From Deltaproteobacteria bacterium (GTDB taxonomy: Bacteria > Desulfobacterota > DSM-4660 > Desulfatiglandales > Desulfatiglandaceae), in assembly GCA_018644785.1 (NCBI GenBank), contig JABGPV010000237.1, forward strand, positions 1-7,780: a stretch of DNA of 7,780 bases. Reading direction: 5' to 3'. The notes under the pieces were generated by a model. The model saw nothing but the letters and a program-made list of their open reading frames with translations, was not told where the DNA came from and did not search any database. A program made the translations under genes and the position numbers. Position 1 is the first letter of the stretch. Each line of letters begins with the position of its first letter. Below, in pieces: positions 1-5,329 of this stretch.

Positions 1-108
1 TTGGACAAATTGATCAGCAATTATTTTACGTTGGATGAGATCAATGATGTGGCGGATAAGATGTTAAAAAGGGAGATTCATGGTCGCTGGGTATGCAAAT
101 GGGACTAG
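1..108 (+). CDS. Alcohol dehydrogenase, zinc-type MDR family, C-terminal end only (partial)
   Basis: An open frame enters from the left edge and gives 35 residues before a TAG stop at 106-108. The fragment starts LDKLISNYFTLDEINDV and ends GRWVCKWD. The pattern of an LI..-F-LDEIN stretch, a K-R-rich helix and a short basic-aromatic beta strand is typical of the extreme C-terminus of medium-chain zinc alcohol dehydrogenases. The catalytic and zinc-binding parts are outside the window, so substrate and cofactor cannot be read. It points the same way as the aldehyde oxidoreductase gene 184 bp downstream, so an alcohol-to-aldehyde step feeding that enzyme is a reasonable inference. It could instead be another MDR reductase. 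Confidence 0.6.
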   Translation: MDKLISNYFTLDEINDVADKMLKREIHGRWVCKWD

Positions 109-149
109 GTTGACAATAGCTTAAATATGCGCCGGATCGGATGACGTCT

Positions 150-178
150 TTGACATTAGGACGTTCCTGGTCTATTAT
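150..178 (+). promoter_or_regulatory. Sigma-70-type promoter for the AOR gene
   Basis: A perfect -35 hexamer TTGACA (150-155) is followed after exactly 17 bp by TATTAT (173-178), a five-of-six match to the -10 consensus. Transcription would start near 184-187, leaving a leader of about 107 nt before the AOR start codon. It lies just after the dehydrogenase stop codon, so the AOR genes may be transcribed both from here and by read-through. Confidence 0.65.
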
Positions 179-183
179 CGGGT

Positions 184-209
184 CCGGAGGCGCTCTTTGG
201 CGTCTCCGG
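184..209 (+). promoter_or_regulatory. Hairpin at the 5' end of the predicted AOR mRNA
   Basis: CCGGAGGCGCT (184-194) pairs with GGCGTCTCCGG (199-209) around a 4-nt CTTT loop. The stem is 11 bp with two G-U pairs. It begins where the promoter at 150-178 is expected to start transcription. No T tract follows, so it is a poor intrinsic terminator. A 5' mRNA-stabilising or regulatory structure is more likely. Confidence 0.4.
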
Positions 210-292
210 CCTGGAAGTTCATTCGGGTTGGCGGAATGTGCCGCTTCGGGCTTTTGATGGAAAATAGGGGTGTCGTCTGACAAGGAGGAGTT

Positions 293-2011
293 ATGAAGTT
301 TATAAAAGTAAACATGAGCACACGGGAAGTAACAGTGGAAGAGGTGCCGCAGGCCTATATGGGCCTTGGGGGCAGGGGACTCACATCCATTATGATCAAT
401 GCCGAAGTTCCGCCCACCTGTGACCCGCTGGGGCCGGAAAACAAGCTTATTTTTGCTCCGGGCTCCCTGAGTGGAACCAGCCTGGTCAATACGAGTCGAC
501 TTTCAGTTGGCGCAAAAAGTCCGCTTACGGGAACCATCAAGGAGAGTAATGCCGGGGGTACCGTGGCCGCCGATCTCGGGCATCTGGGAATTACCGCGGT
601 GATCTTTGATGGTCAGGCCCCTGAAGGAGAGCTGTATGCTCTCAAGATCGATGAAAATGGCGATGCCGAGCTCTTTGCAGCCGATGAGTACAGGGGAATG
701 CGGACCTATGCCCTGTCTAAGAAATTGCTGAACATCTATGGAGAAAAAACATCGATTCTCTGTATTGGACCTGCCGGAGAACAGAAACTCGTGGCTGCTT
801 CCATTCAGACCACGGACGTGGACGGACGCCCCTGCAGGGCCGCTGGCCGCGGAGGATTGGGCGCGGTCATGGGCGCCAAAGGGCTCAAGGCGATTATGGT
901 GGACCAACGGGGAAAAAGTACCGATGCCATAGCGGATCCCGAAGCCTTTAAGGCGGCGGCAAAAGATTTTGCCAAAGCGGTGAAGGACCATCCTTTCAGC
1001 GGCCAGATGATGCCGGCCCTCGGGACGGCCGGTCTCGTGGGCCCGGTTAATTCCATGGGCGCTTTCCCAAGCCGCAATGCCACAAGCGGGGTAATGGAAG
1101 GATGGGAGAAGGTCAGTGGTGAAGCCATGGCCCAGATGATCCAGGAACGTGGGGGGAATACCACCCACATGGGCTGTTCCCAGTGCATCGTTCACTGTTC
1201 CAACGAATTCGTCGACAAAGAGGGGGAGTATGTGACCTCTTCACTGGAATACGAGACCATATGGTCCACAGGGGGGATGACCGGGATTGCGGATTTGGAC
1301 ATCATTGCGCAACTGGACCGTCTCTGCGATGACATCGGCGTGGATACCATGAGCACCGGAGTGGCCATTGGCGTGGCCATGGACGCGGGATACAAGCCGT
1401 TCGGGGATGGGGACGCTGCTATTCAGATGCTGGAGGAGATTGCCGAAGGAACGGAATTCGGAAAAATTATTGGGAATGGTCCTGTAGCCGTTGGAAAGCA
1501 TTTCAACCACCATCGGGTTCCCGTGGCCAAAGGTCAGAGCATCGCAGCCTATGACCCAAGAGCCATGCAGGGCAACGGGGTGACCTATGCCACCTCGCCC
1601 ATGGGAGCGGATCACACTGCGGGAAATGTTATTGGCGAGTACATGAGCGGAGCACTTAATCCATTGGAACCGGAAGGGCAGGTGGAAGCTTCTCGAAACA
1701 CGCAGATTGCCATGGCATCCGTGGATTGCACGGGGCTTTGTCTCCTGGCAAGCTTTGCCTTGACAACCCCTGAAGGTGGGGAAGCGTTTGTTAAGGCCAT
1801 GAGCGCTAAGTTCGGCGTCGCCCTCGGCCCCGACGATGTGCCTGCCATGGGCATTCGGGTGTTAAAAGCGGAGCGGGAGTTTAATCGAAAGGCTGGTTTT
1901 ACCAATGAAGATGATCGGCTGGCCCGGTTCTTCTACGAGGAACCACTGCCGCCCCACAACAAAGTGGTGCTGATCAGTGATGAAATGATGGATACTACCT
2001 TTGATTTCTGA
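293..2011 (+). CDS. aor: Aldehyde:ferredoxin oxidoreductase family protein (tungstopterin enzyme)
   Basis: The protein has 572 residues, slightly shorter than the roughly 600-620 usual for AOR. This family oxidises aldehydes to carboxylic acids with ferredoxin, using a bis-pterin tungsten cofactor and one 4Fe-4S cluster in the cytoplasm. The N-terminal domain carries GGRGL (26-30) and NTSRLSVGAKSPLTG (66-80), then the glycine-rich AAGRGGLGAVMGAKG stretch (183-197). The cluster ligands are Cys295, Cys298 and Cys302 (CxxCxxxC) with the distal Cys483 in DCTGLC. SLEYETI (317-323) follows the cysteine motif, and YATSPMGADHT (432-442) holds a candidate catalytic His441. An AGGAGG site (283-288) fixes the ATG at 293. 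A MoaD-like gene follows 67 bp downstream, as is common for tungsten AORs. The physiological aldehyde is unknown. Non-AOR members of the family, such as the benzoyl-CoA reductase subunit BamB, are less likely because no partner subunits are nearby. Confidence 0.92.
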   Translation: MKFIKVNMSTREVTVEEVPQAYMGLGGRGLTSIMINAEVPPTCDPLGPENKLIFAPGSLSGTSLVNTSRLSVGAKSPLTGTIKESNAGGTVAADLGHLGITAVIFDGQAPEGELYALKIDENGDAELFAADEYRGMRTYALSKKLLNIYGEKTSILCIGPAGEQKLVAASIQTTDVDGRPCRAAGRGGLGAVMGAKGLKAIMVDQRGKSTDAIADPEAFKAAAKDFAKAVKDHPFSGQMMPALGTAGLVGPVNSMGAFPSRNATSGVMEGWEKVSGEAMAQMIQERGGNTTHMGCSQCIVHCSNEFVDKEGEYVTSSLEYETIWSTGGMTGIADLDIIAQLDRLCDDIGVDTMSTGVAIGVAMDAGYKPFGDGDAAIQMLEEIAEGTEFGKIIGNGPVAVGKHFNHHRVPVAKGQSIAAYDPRAMQGNGVTYATSPMGADHTAGNVIGEYMSGALNPLEPEGQVEASRNTQIAMASVDCTGLCLLASFALTTPEGGEAFVKAMSAKFGVALGPDDVPAMGIRVLKAEREFNRKAGFTNEDDRLARFFYEEPLPPHNKVVLISDEMMDTTFDF

Positions 2012-2014
2012 TCC

Positions 2015-2040
2015 ACGGATATTACGGATTTTTCGGATGA
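2015..2040 (+). repeat. Three-copy 9-bp tandem repeat
   Basis: CGGAT recurs at 2016, 2025 and 2034, exactly 9 bp apart and separated by AT-rich tetramers, in the gap between the AOR and MoaD-like genes. No function is evident. It may be a short intergenic repeat. Confidence 0.5.
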
Positions 2041-2078
2041 AATGGACAAGAAATTGAGGGTTTAGCAGGCCATATGAA

Positions 2079-2318
2079 ATGAATGTCGCCGTCAAACTTT
2101 TTGGGACTTTGGGACGGTATATTCCCGGGTATGATCATGACCGTGGTGCAAATGTCCAAATCTCGGATGGCTCGAGGGTAAGGGACCTTCTTGTCCATCT
2201 CGAGATTCATGCGTGCAAAGGGCTTATTGTTGCGGCGAAGGGGAAACTCCTGAAACCGGAGGATAAACTGGGAAATGGTGATTCAGTTCAGATTTTCCAA
2301 TCGGTATTCGGGGGTTGA
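2079..2318 (+). CDS. MoaD/ThiS-family sulfur carrier protein
   Basis: This 79-residue beta-grasp protein ends in Phe-Gly-Gly. The C-terminal Gly78-Gly79 is the hallmark of MoaD/ThiS carriers, where the terminal glycine is adenylated by a MoeB-type enzyme and turned into a thiocarboxylate. The N-terminal VAVKLFGTLGRY strand and the late EDKLGNGDSVQIFQ segment (about 60-75), the usual 'L-x-D-G-D-x-V' region, agree with the family. In a gene pair with an AOR it most likely supplies dithiolene sulfur for the pterin of the tungsten cofactor. The Shine-Dalgarno site is weak (an AGCAGG stretch about 10 bp upstream). An ATG five bases earlier gives only a two-codon frame, so 2079 is the sensible start. 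Confidence 0.88.
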   Translation: MNVAVKLFGTLGRYIPGYDHDRGANVQISDGSRVRDLLVHLEIHACKGLIVAAKGKLLKPEDKLGNGDSVQIFQSVFGG

Positions 2319-2373
2319 TGCACCCGATAATCTATTACGAAGAGCTGCTGACGAAAAAACCAATTTCCACAAC

Positions 2374-2379
2374 GAGGAG
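2374..2379 (+). promoter_or_regulatory. Ribosome binding site deciding the mftA start
   Basis: GAGGAG lies 12 bp upstream of the ATG at 2392, somewhat far but the best site in the region. It supports a 40-residue peptide rather than the 79-residue frame from 2275, whose first 44 bases overlap the MoaD-like gene. Confidence 0.5.
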
Positions 2380-2391
2380 ATTCTCAAAAGG

Positions 2392-2514
2392 ATGGAAGAT
2401 AAGACTACTGAGATGGCAAAAGAAAATTTTGAAAATAAAAACGAGGACATTTTTTTAACGCAGGAAATCGAAATTGAAGAGATGGCCATAGATGGAATTT
2501 GCGGGGTATATTGA
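2392..2514 (+). CDS. mftA: Mycofactocin precursor peptide MftA-like
   Basis: The predicted peptide has 40 residues: a polar, glutamate-rich leader (FLTQEIEIEEMA, 21-32) and the C-terminal core IDGICGVY (33-40). MftA precursors are short acidic peptides ending in an IDG-x-CGVY motif. The radical SAM enzyme MftC, with the chaperone MftB, decarboxylates the last tyrosine and crosslinks the terminal Val-Tyr. The peptidase MftE, MftD and the glycosyltransferase MftF complete the redox cofactor. Here Val39-Tyr40 are intact and final. The open frame extends back to an ATG at 2275, but that would overlap the MoaD-like gene and is too long; an alternative internal ATG is at 2413. The gene lies 73 bp after the MoaD-like stop. 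No maturation gene is in the window, so they must lie elsewhere if the system works. The call rests on the C-terminal motif, peptide size and acidic leader. Confidence 0.85.
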   Translation: MEDKTTEMAKENFENKNEDIFLTQEIEIEEMAIDGICGVY

Positions 2515-2532
2515 ACCTTTTTCAAGAAAAGC

Positions 2533-2588
2533 ACCCGTGCGTGGGGGATCCAGAAAAAACAGGGAAGCCGGATCTCCCGTGCGCGGGT
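2533..2588 (+). terminator. Long stem-loop downstream of mftA
   Basis: Positions 2533-2551 pair with 2570-2588 to give a continuous 19-bp stem around an 18-nt loop, starting 18 bp after the mftA stop. Four of the pairs are G-U, so the RNA folds well only when transcribed from the + strand; the opposite RNA would have A-C mismatches. No T tract follows, so it may act as a Rho-assisted end, a 3' stabiliser or part of a small RNA rather than a classical terminator. It separates mftA from the convergent gene at 2619-2981. Confidence 0.5.
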
Positions 2589-2618
2589 ACTATCCGCTTG
2601 GTTAGGCCCTTAGACCCG

Positions 2619-2981
2619 CTAACGGCGGAACCCATATTCCAGTGTGAAAAATTGAGGATTCAAATCAGCCAGAGGTCCCCGGAGTTTTGTAAGTTCATCT
2701 TCGGGGCCGTGGACTTCCAAACGGGTGAGTTCAGCAATCTTCAGGGCTTCTTCCAACAGAGAGCCCACATTTCCGAGATGGGTTAACGCAGCATCGGCAT
2801 CTTCATAGCCCTCACGGCAATGGACCTGGGCCCCATCAAAGCTGAATCCATAATAGAGACATTTGGGCTCCCCATTGGTTTTCTCAACAAACTGCTCACA
2901 CAGTGCCTTAAAAGCCTCAAGTTTACCGTCCTGAACCTTAAAATAGGGTACGATGGTACAACATTTGTCCTGTGTTGCCAT
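2619..2981 (-). CDS. ABM-like (antibiotic biosynthesis monooxygenase/quinol monooxygenase fold) protein
   Basis: This 120-residue soluble protein resembles dimeric alpha-beta barrel proteins of the ABM superfamily. It has an N-terminal strand (CTIVPYFKV, 8-16), a helix with a GKLEAFKALCEQFV segment (19-32), a strand CLYYGFSF (41-48) and the characteristic HCREGYEDADAALTH region (54-68) before a second helix. The C-terminal half beyond about residue 85 extends past the usual minimal ABM domain. Members include quinol monooxygenases and many proteins of unknown role, so no substrate is assigned. The start is firm: AAAGGAGG (2996-2989) lies 7 bp before the ATG. It is divergent from the DUF4242 gene and convergent with mftA. 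A strong promoter with an internal palindrome lies upstream, so it is probably a separately regulated gene. Confidence 0.6.
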   Translation of the reverse strand: MATQDKCCTIVPYFKVQDGKLEAFKALCEQFVEKTNGEPKCLYYGFSFDGAQVHCREGYEDADAALTHLGNVGSLLEEALKIAELTRLEVHGPEDELTKLRGPLADLNPQFFTLEYGFRR

Positions 2982-3039
2982 GGGGGAGCCTCCTTTGGGG
3001 GTTATGCTTCAATAAACCAAATTTAATGTGTAAAGCAGT

Positions 3040-3067
3040 ATTGTACCACAAGTTGTGTCTAAGTCAA
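3040..3067 (-). promoter_or_regulatory. Promoter of the ABM-like gene
   Basis: On the minus strand, TTGACT (3067-3062) and TACAAT (3045-3040) are separated by 16 bp, each a five-of-six match to consensus. TGG precedes the -10 box, forming an extended -10 (TGn). Transcription would start near 3033, about 50 bp before the gene start. Confidence 0.6.
3047..3057. promoter_or_regulatory. Palindrome inside the promoter spacer, candidate operator
   Basis: CACAA-G-TTGTG is a perfect 11-bp inverted repeat located between the -35 and -10 boxes of the promoter at 3040-3067. A repressor bound here would block RNA polymerase. No cognate regulator can be named. Confidence 0.4.
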
Positions 3068-3090
3068 GGATTTGAAGGAATGATGTTCTG

Positions 3091-3200
3091 CTGAGCCTGC
3101 TTACCCAGACATTGGGGGGGGGCAAATTACGTGTCGTTCCAAACCCGGGGAAGGGATAGAGATTACCATTCGGCTGCCGTTTCAGGACGGCAAGCCGTAG
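3091..3200 (+). pseudogene. Sensor histidine kinase, C-terminal remnant
   Basis: The frame ending at TAG 3198-3200 reads GGQITCRSKPGEG followed by IEITIRLPF. This is the end of a histidine-kinase ATPase domain (usual pattern HGG-x-I-x-x-x-S-x-PG-x-GT-x-F-T-I-x-LP). In another frame, just before it, 3091-3117 reads LSLLTQTLG, which fits the preceding helix of the same domain. The two pieces join at a run of nine G (3114-3122), implying a frameshift there. No N, G1 or phosphoacceptor boxes are found upstream, and the minus-strand promoter of the neighbouring gene overlaps the region just before it. It is a dead fragment, or possibly an intact tail whose gene was cut by rearrangement. Confidence 0.55.
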
Positions 3201-3213
3201 TTTTAGATTTTTA
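3171..3213 (+). terminator. Terminator-like hairpin at the end of the kinase remnant
   Basis: CGGCTGCCG (3171-3179) pairs with CGGCAAGCCG (3188-3197), giving nine base pairs with a one-base bulge and an 8-nt loop. A T-rich tract (TAGTTTTAGATTTTT, 3198-3212, ending near 3213) follows. It overlaps the last codons of the histidine-kinase remnant and looks like its former intrinsic terminator. It also insulates the downstream DUF4242 gene. Confidence 0.5.
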
Positions 3214-3242
3214 CTATCTCATGCAATTGCCCCGTCTAACAC

Positions 3243-3271
3243 TTGTATCCGCCATGACTTTGGGGTAGAAT
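3243..3271 (+). promoter_or_regulatory. Possible promoter of the DUF4242 gene
   Basis: TAGAAT (3266-3271, five of six) lies 17 bp after TTGTAT (3243-3248), which keeps only the TTG of the -35 consensus. The start of transcription would be about 47 bp before the gene. The weak -35 suggests activator dependence, or another promoter. Confidence 0.35.
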
Positions 3272-3325
3272 CATCATTCAGGGTTCGATTTTTAAAAACC
3301 GTTAACTCAAAGAGGAGGGATTGGA

Positions 3326-3601
3326 ATGCCGAAATATGTCATCGAACGTGAACTGCCGGGCGCTGGAAAACTATCTCAACAAGAGATCCAGGGGATTTCC
3401 CAGAAATCCTGTGAGGTATTAACGAATCTCGGGCCGCAGATCCAGTGGGTTCAGAGCTACGTAACCGACGACAAGATCTACTGTATCTATGTTGCTCCCA
3501 ACAAAGAGTTGATTGAAAAACACGCGAAAGAGGGCGGCTTTCCGGCCAATACGATTTCAGAGGTCAAACGTATCATTGATCCGACAAGCGCCGAGGGATA
3601 A
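3326..3601 (+). CDS. DUF4242 (SCO4226-like, nickel-binding family) protein
   Basis: This 91-residue soluble protein starts MPKYVIERELPGAG and carries a helix ending at SCEVL (28-32). Then come the conserved QWVQSYVTDDKIYCIYVAP strand pair (40-58), an ELIEKHAKEGGFP helix (61-73) and a final strand VKRIIDP. This matches the DUF4242 family, small ferredoxin-fold proteins whose Streptomyces member SCO4226 binds nickel. The family's role is not settled. The start is supported by GAGGAGG (3312-3318), 7 bp from the ATG. It stands alone between a terminator-like hairpin and a convergent gene. It and the divergent ABM-like gene probably share a similar small alpha-beta fold, but no joint function is shown. 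Confidence 0.8.
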   Translation: MPKYVIERELPGAGKLSQQEIQGISQKSCEVLTNLGPQIQWVQSYVTDDKIYCIYVAPNKELIEKHAKEGGFPANTISEVKRIIDPTSAEG

Positions 3602-3661
3602 TGATTCAAGGCTGACAAAATGAATCATTGCCATATGCGTGGGGACCTGCGAGTACCGAAA

Positions 3662-3681
3662 GCCCGGTGGCGGCACCGGGT
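3662..3681. terminator. Hairpin between convergent genes
   Basis: CCCGGTG (3663-3669) pairs with CACCGGG (3674-3680) around a GCGG loop, with one more G-U pair outside. It lies between the stop of the DUF4242 gene and that of the minus-strand iron-sulfur gene. Neither side has a long T tract, so a bidirectional terminator role is only plausible. Confidence 0.35.
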
Positions 3682-3703
3682 GCGTAGATGGCTTGCTTTC
3701 AAA

Positions 3704-5092
3704 TCAACTTTTCTCATGGGCGGCATAGGAGGCCCTGAGGATCTCGATGGGGTGATAAACCGGGTAGGGTGTGGTTTGATTGAACTGCATCCGGCAACTC
3801 AGACAATCCGTCAACAATTGCTCTGGCGCAAGCTGTTTAATCCGGGCTTTCAGCCGGCTCCCCATTTTGATGGCGTTTCGATGAAAATCTGATTTGAATC
3901 CCATGATCCCCGCATTGCCACAGCAATGGAAATCTCCCGCAACCAGTGAAACGGAGATCCCGGGAATGAGGCCCAAAAGATCCATATACGGTTCACCGAT
4001 GTTCTGTTCCCTTAAATGACATGGCGGATAATAAGCCGCATTCGCGCGGATGGGCTCGAGTGTCGTGTTCAAGGCCCCTTCCTCATGAAGAATTTTCAGA
4101 TACTCCCCGAGATCGTATGTATGGTCCGAAACCATCATCCGTTTCAGACCGCTGATGGATGAAAAATACTGATCGTCCTTAAGGAGCTTGTTTGAAAAGG
4201 TGGTGGCGAACTGTCTCACCCAGAGAGCGGATCGCCGTTCCGGTGGTATGGAAAGAAGCGCGCCCTTCTTTTCCCGCAGGGCCTTTTGAGCCGCGGCCTG
4301 ATAATCCGCAGCGTGAACCGCCCCTTCCCTTATGATATGCTTCAACAGATACCCGCACGTGGGACAGGAGCAGACGATATGGAAGCCTTCTTCCACCAGT
4401 TCTGCCAGATGCGCCACATTGAAGCGAACGCACTTAAGGGTCATCCGTTTGTCTCCCTCGAGCAGAGAAGGCATACCGCAGCAGCCTTGTTCCGGAAAGA
4501 AGACCTCGATCCCGTTCCGTTTGAATACCTCTACGACGGCTTTGGGAATCTCCGGGAAAATATACCTTCCGGTACAGCCCGCAAAATAGGCCACTTTGCG
4601 TTTTGTTTGCGTTGTCGGCTTTTTGTCTATTTTCTGCGCCTTTGCCCATGACTGAAAACCATGCCTGGGAAATTCCGGCATTTTACAATCCTCATGAATG
4701 CCGACGATCTTCTTGATCCAATTTCCGGTGGTTTTGTTTTGAATTAGAAAATTGCTCGCCGCCGGATACACGCCGCAGAGCTTTCCCATGCGCTCGACGT
4801 TTTCCAGAAACCGGATGCGATAATTTAACCCATACCTTTCCTTGAATTCGGTTTTCGCCGCCAACAGGGCCGCTCTGATATTCGGGCATGGACAGATCTC
4901 GCAAAAATTGCACAGTTCCACAAGGTTCTGAAGCGCTTCCGAGGTAATCTTCTCCCCTCTGTCGCATTCATTGTCAAACAGACGGTACATCTCATTGAAC
5001 AAAAGACAGGCTGAATCGTCCATGAGCGTCCTGCACACATCGCACTCGCGACACGCCTGCAGTTCGATCATGAGTTTTTCTTCGGTTTCCAT
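3704..5092 (-). CDS. GlpC/HdrD-like iron-sulfur oxidoreductase with two CCG domains
   Basis: From the chosen ATG the protein has 462 residues. An N-terminal ferredoxin-like part has Cys14-x2-Cys17-x2-Cys20 with Cys29, and Cys61-x2-Cys64-x2-Cys67-x-Cys69, consistent with two 4Fe-4S clusters. Two CCG (DUF224) domains follow. The first has Cys173, Cys204-Cys205-Gly and Cys243-x2-Cys246; the second has Cys358, Cys390-Cys391-Gly and Cys430-x2-Cys433. The spacings fit the CCG signature of HdrB/HdrD, GlpC, GlcF and LutA-type proteins, which pass electrons between soluble dehydrogenases and thiols, quinones or other carriers. No membrane segment is seen. The gene stands alone, so its partner is unknown. 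The frame is open back to an ATG at 5146, but that lies in a TATAAT box. The ATG at 5092 has AAAGGTG just upstream; 5107 is another option. Confidence 0.82.
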   Translation of the reverse strand: METEEKLMIELQACRECDVCRTLMDDSACLLFNEMYRLFDNECDRGEKITSEALQNLVELCNFCEICPCPNIRAALLAAKTEFKERYGLNYRIRFLENVERMGKLCGVYPAASNFLIQNKTTGNWIKKIVGIHEDCKMPEFPRHGFQSWAKAQKIDKKPTTQTKRKVAYFAGCTGRYIFPEIPKAVVEVFKRNGIEVFFPEQGCCGMPSLLEGDKRMTLKCVRFNVAHLAELVEEGFHIVCSCPTCGYLLKHIIREGAVHAADYQAAAQKALREKKGALLSIPPERRSALWVRQFATTFSNKLLKDDQYFSSISGLKRMMVSDHTYDLGEYLKILHEEGALNTTLEPIRANAAYYPPCHLREQNIGEPYMDLLGLIPGISVSLVAGDFHCCGNAGIMGFKSDFHRNAIKMGSRLKARIKQLAPEQLLTDCLSCRMQFNQTTPYPVYHPIEILRASYAAHEKS

Positions 5093-5144
5093 TTTCACCT
5101 TTTCCATCACCAATGAATGCTTTGCTGGGATAATGTCCGCTAAC

Positions 5145-5150
5145 ATTATA
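5145..5150 (-). promoter_or_regulatory. Perfect -10 box upstream of the iron-sulfur gene
   Basis: The minus strand reads TATAAT at 5150-5145. No convincing -35 hexamer is found 16-18 bp upstream, so an activator would be needed. A start of transcription near 5138 argues against the upstream ATG at 5146 as the translation start. Confidence 0.35.
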
Positions 5151-5262
5151 GGGCGTAAGACGAGGAGGGTGCGGAAAGTCCATTGTATACGGTTAATATC
5201 CTTATCCGGGGGCTTTCAATCCGGCTGAACCCGAAATGTTCATAGAATTTCACGGCCTGAGC
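5146..5262 (-). pseudogene. GNAT-family acetyltransferase, C-terminal remnant
   Basis: Read on the minus strand, this stretch starts AQAVKFYEHFGFSRIESPRI and ends at TAA (5148-5146). The A-x-x-FYE-x-x-GF motif is the hallmark of the last helix-strand unit of GNAT acetyltransferases, including TacT-type toxins, which carry a proline a few residues later as here. In the same frame an in-frame TGA lies upstream at 5271-5269 and the acetyl-CoA binding R/Q-x-x-G-x-G/A loop is absent, so only a broken tail remains. Confidence 0.5.
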
Positions 5263-5284
5263 TAATGGTCAAGCACTTTCCGCA
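5170..5284. repeat. 10-bp inverted repeat pair
   Basis: TGCGGAAAGT (5170-5179) is repeated in perfect inverted form as ACTTTCCGCA (5275-5284), with 95 bp between the arms. It encloses most of the acetyltransferase remnant. It might be the ends of a small inserted element, a regulatory pair or coincidence; no target-site duplication is obvious. Confidence 0.4.
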
Positions 5285-5329
5285 TTCGCGTCCCCTATGG
5301 GCATGCTGAGAAAGTTTCTCAAAAAAGAC

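Noticed and set aside
110..126. Second TTGACA (110-115) followed by TTAAAT (121-126), as another promoter
   Set aside because: Only 5 bp separate the boxes, and no -10 box is found at 16-18 bp.
179..292. Moco/Tuco-type riboswitch in the AOR leader
   Set aside because: Only a simple hairpin and weak pairings are visible; the known consensus could not be recognised by eye.
503..1195. A 230-codon open frame on the minus strand inside the AOR gene
   Set aside because: The plus strand has a complete family-typical AOR with all motifs; the minus frame shows no recognisable domain.
2275..2391. Upstream extension of the mftA frame to 79 residues
   Set aside because: It overlaps the MoaD-like gene, lacks a ribosome site and would be about twice the usual precursor length.
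2499..2786. Plus-strand open frame opposite the ABM-like gene
   Set aside because: No family resemblance, and it overlaps the mftA end; the minus-strand gene has a strong ribosome site and promoter.
3620..3892. Plus-strand 90-codon frame after the DUF4242 gene
   Set aside because: Mostly antisense to the second CCG domain's C-terminal part; no ribosome site or recognised motif.
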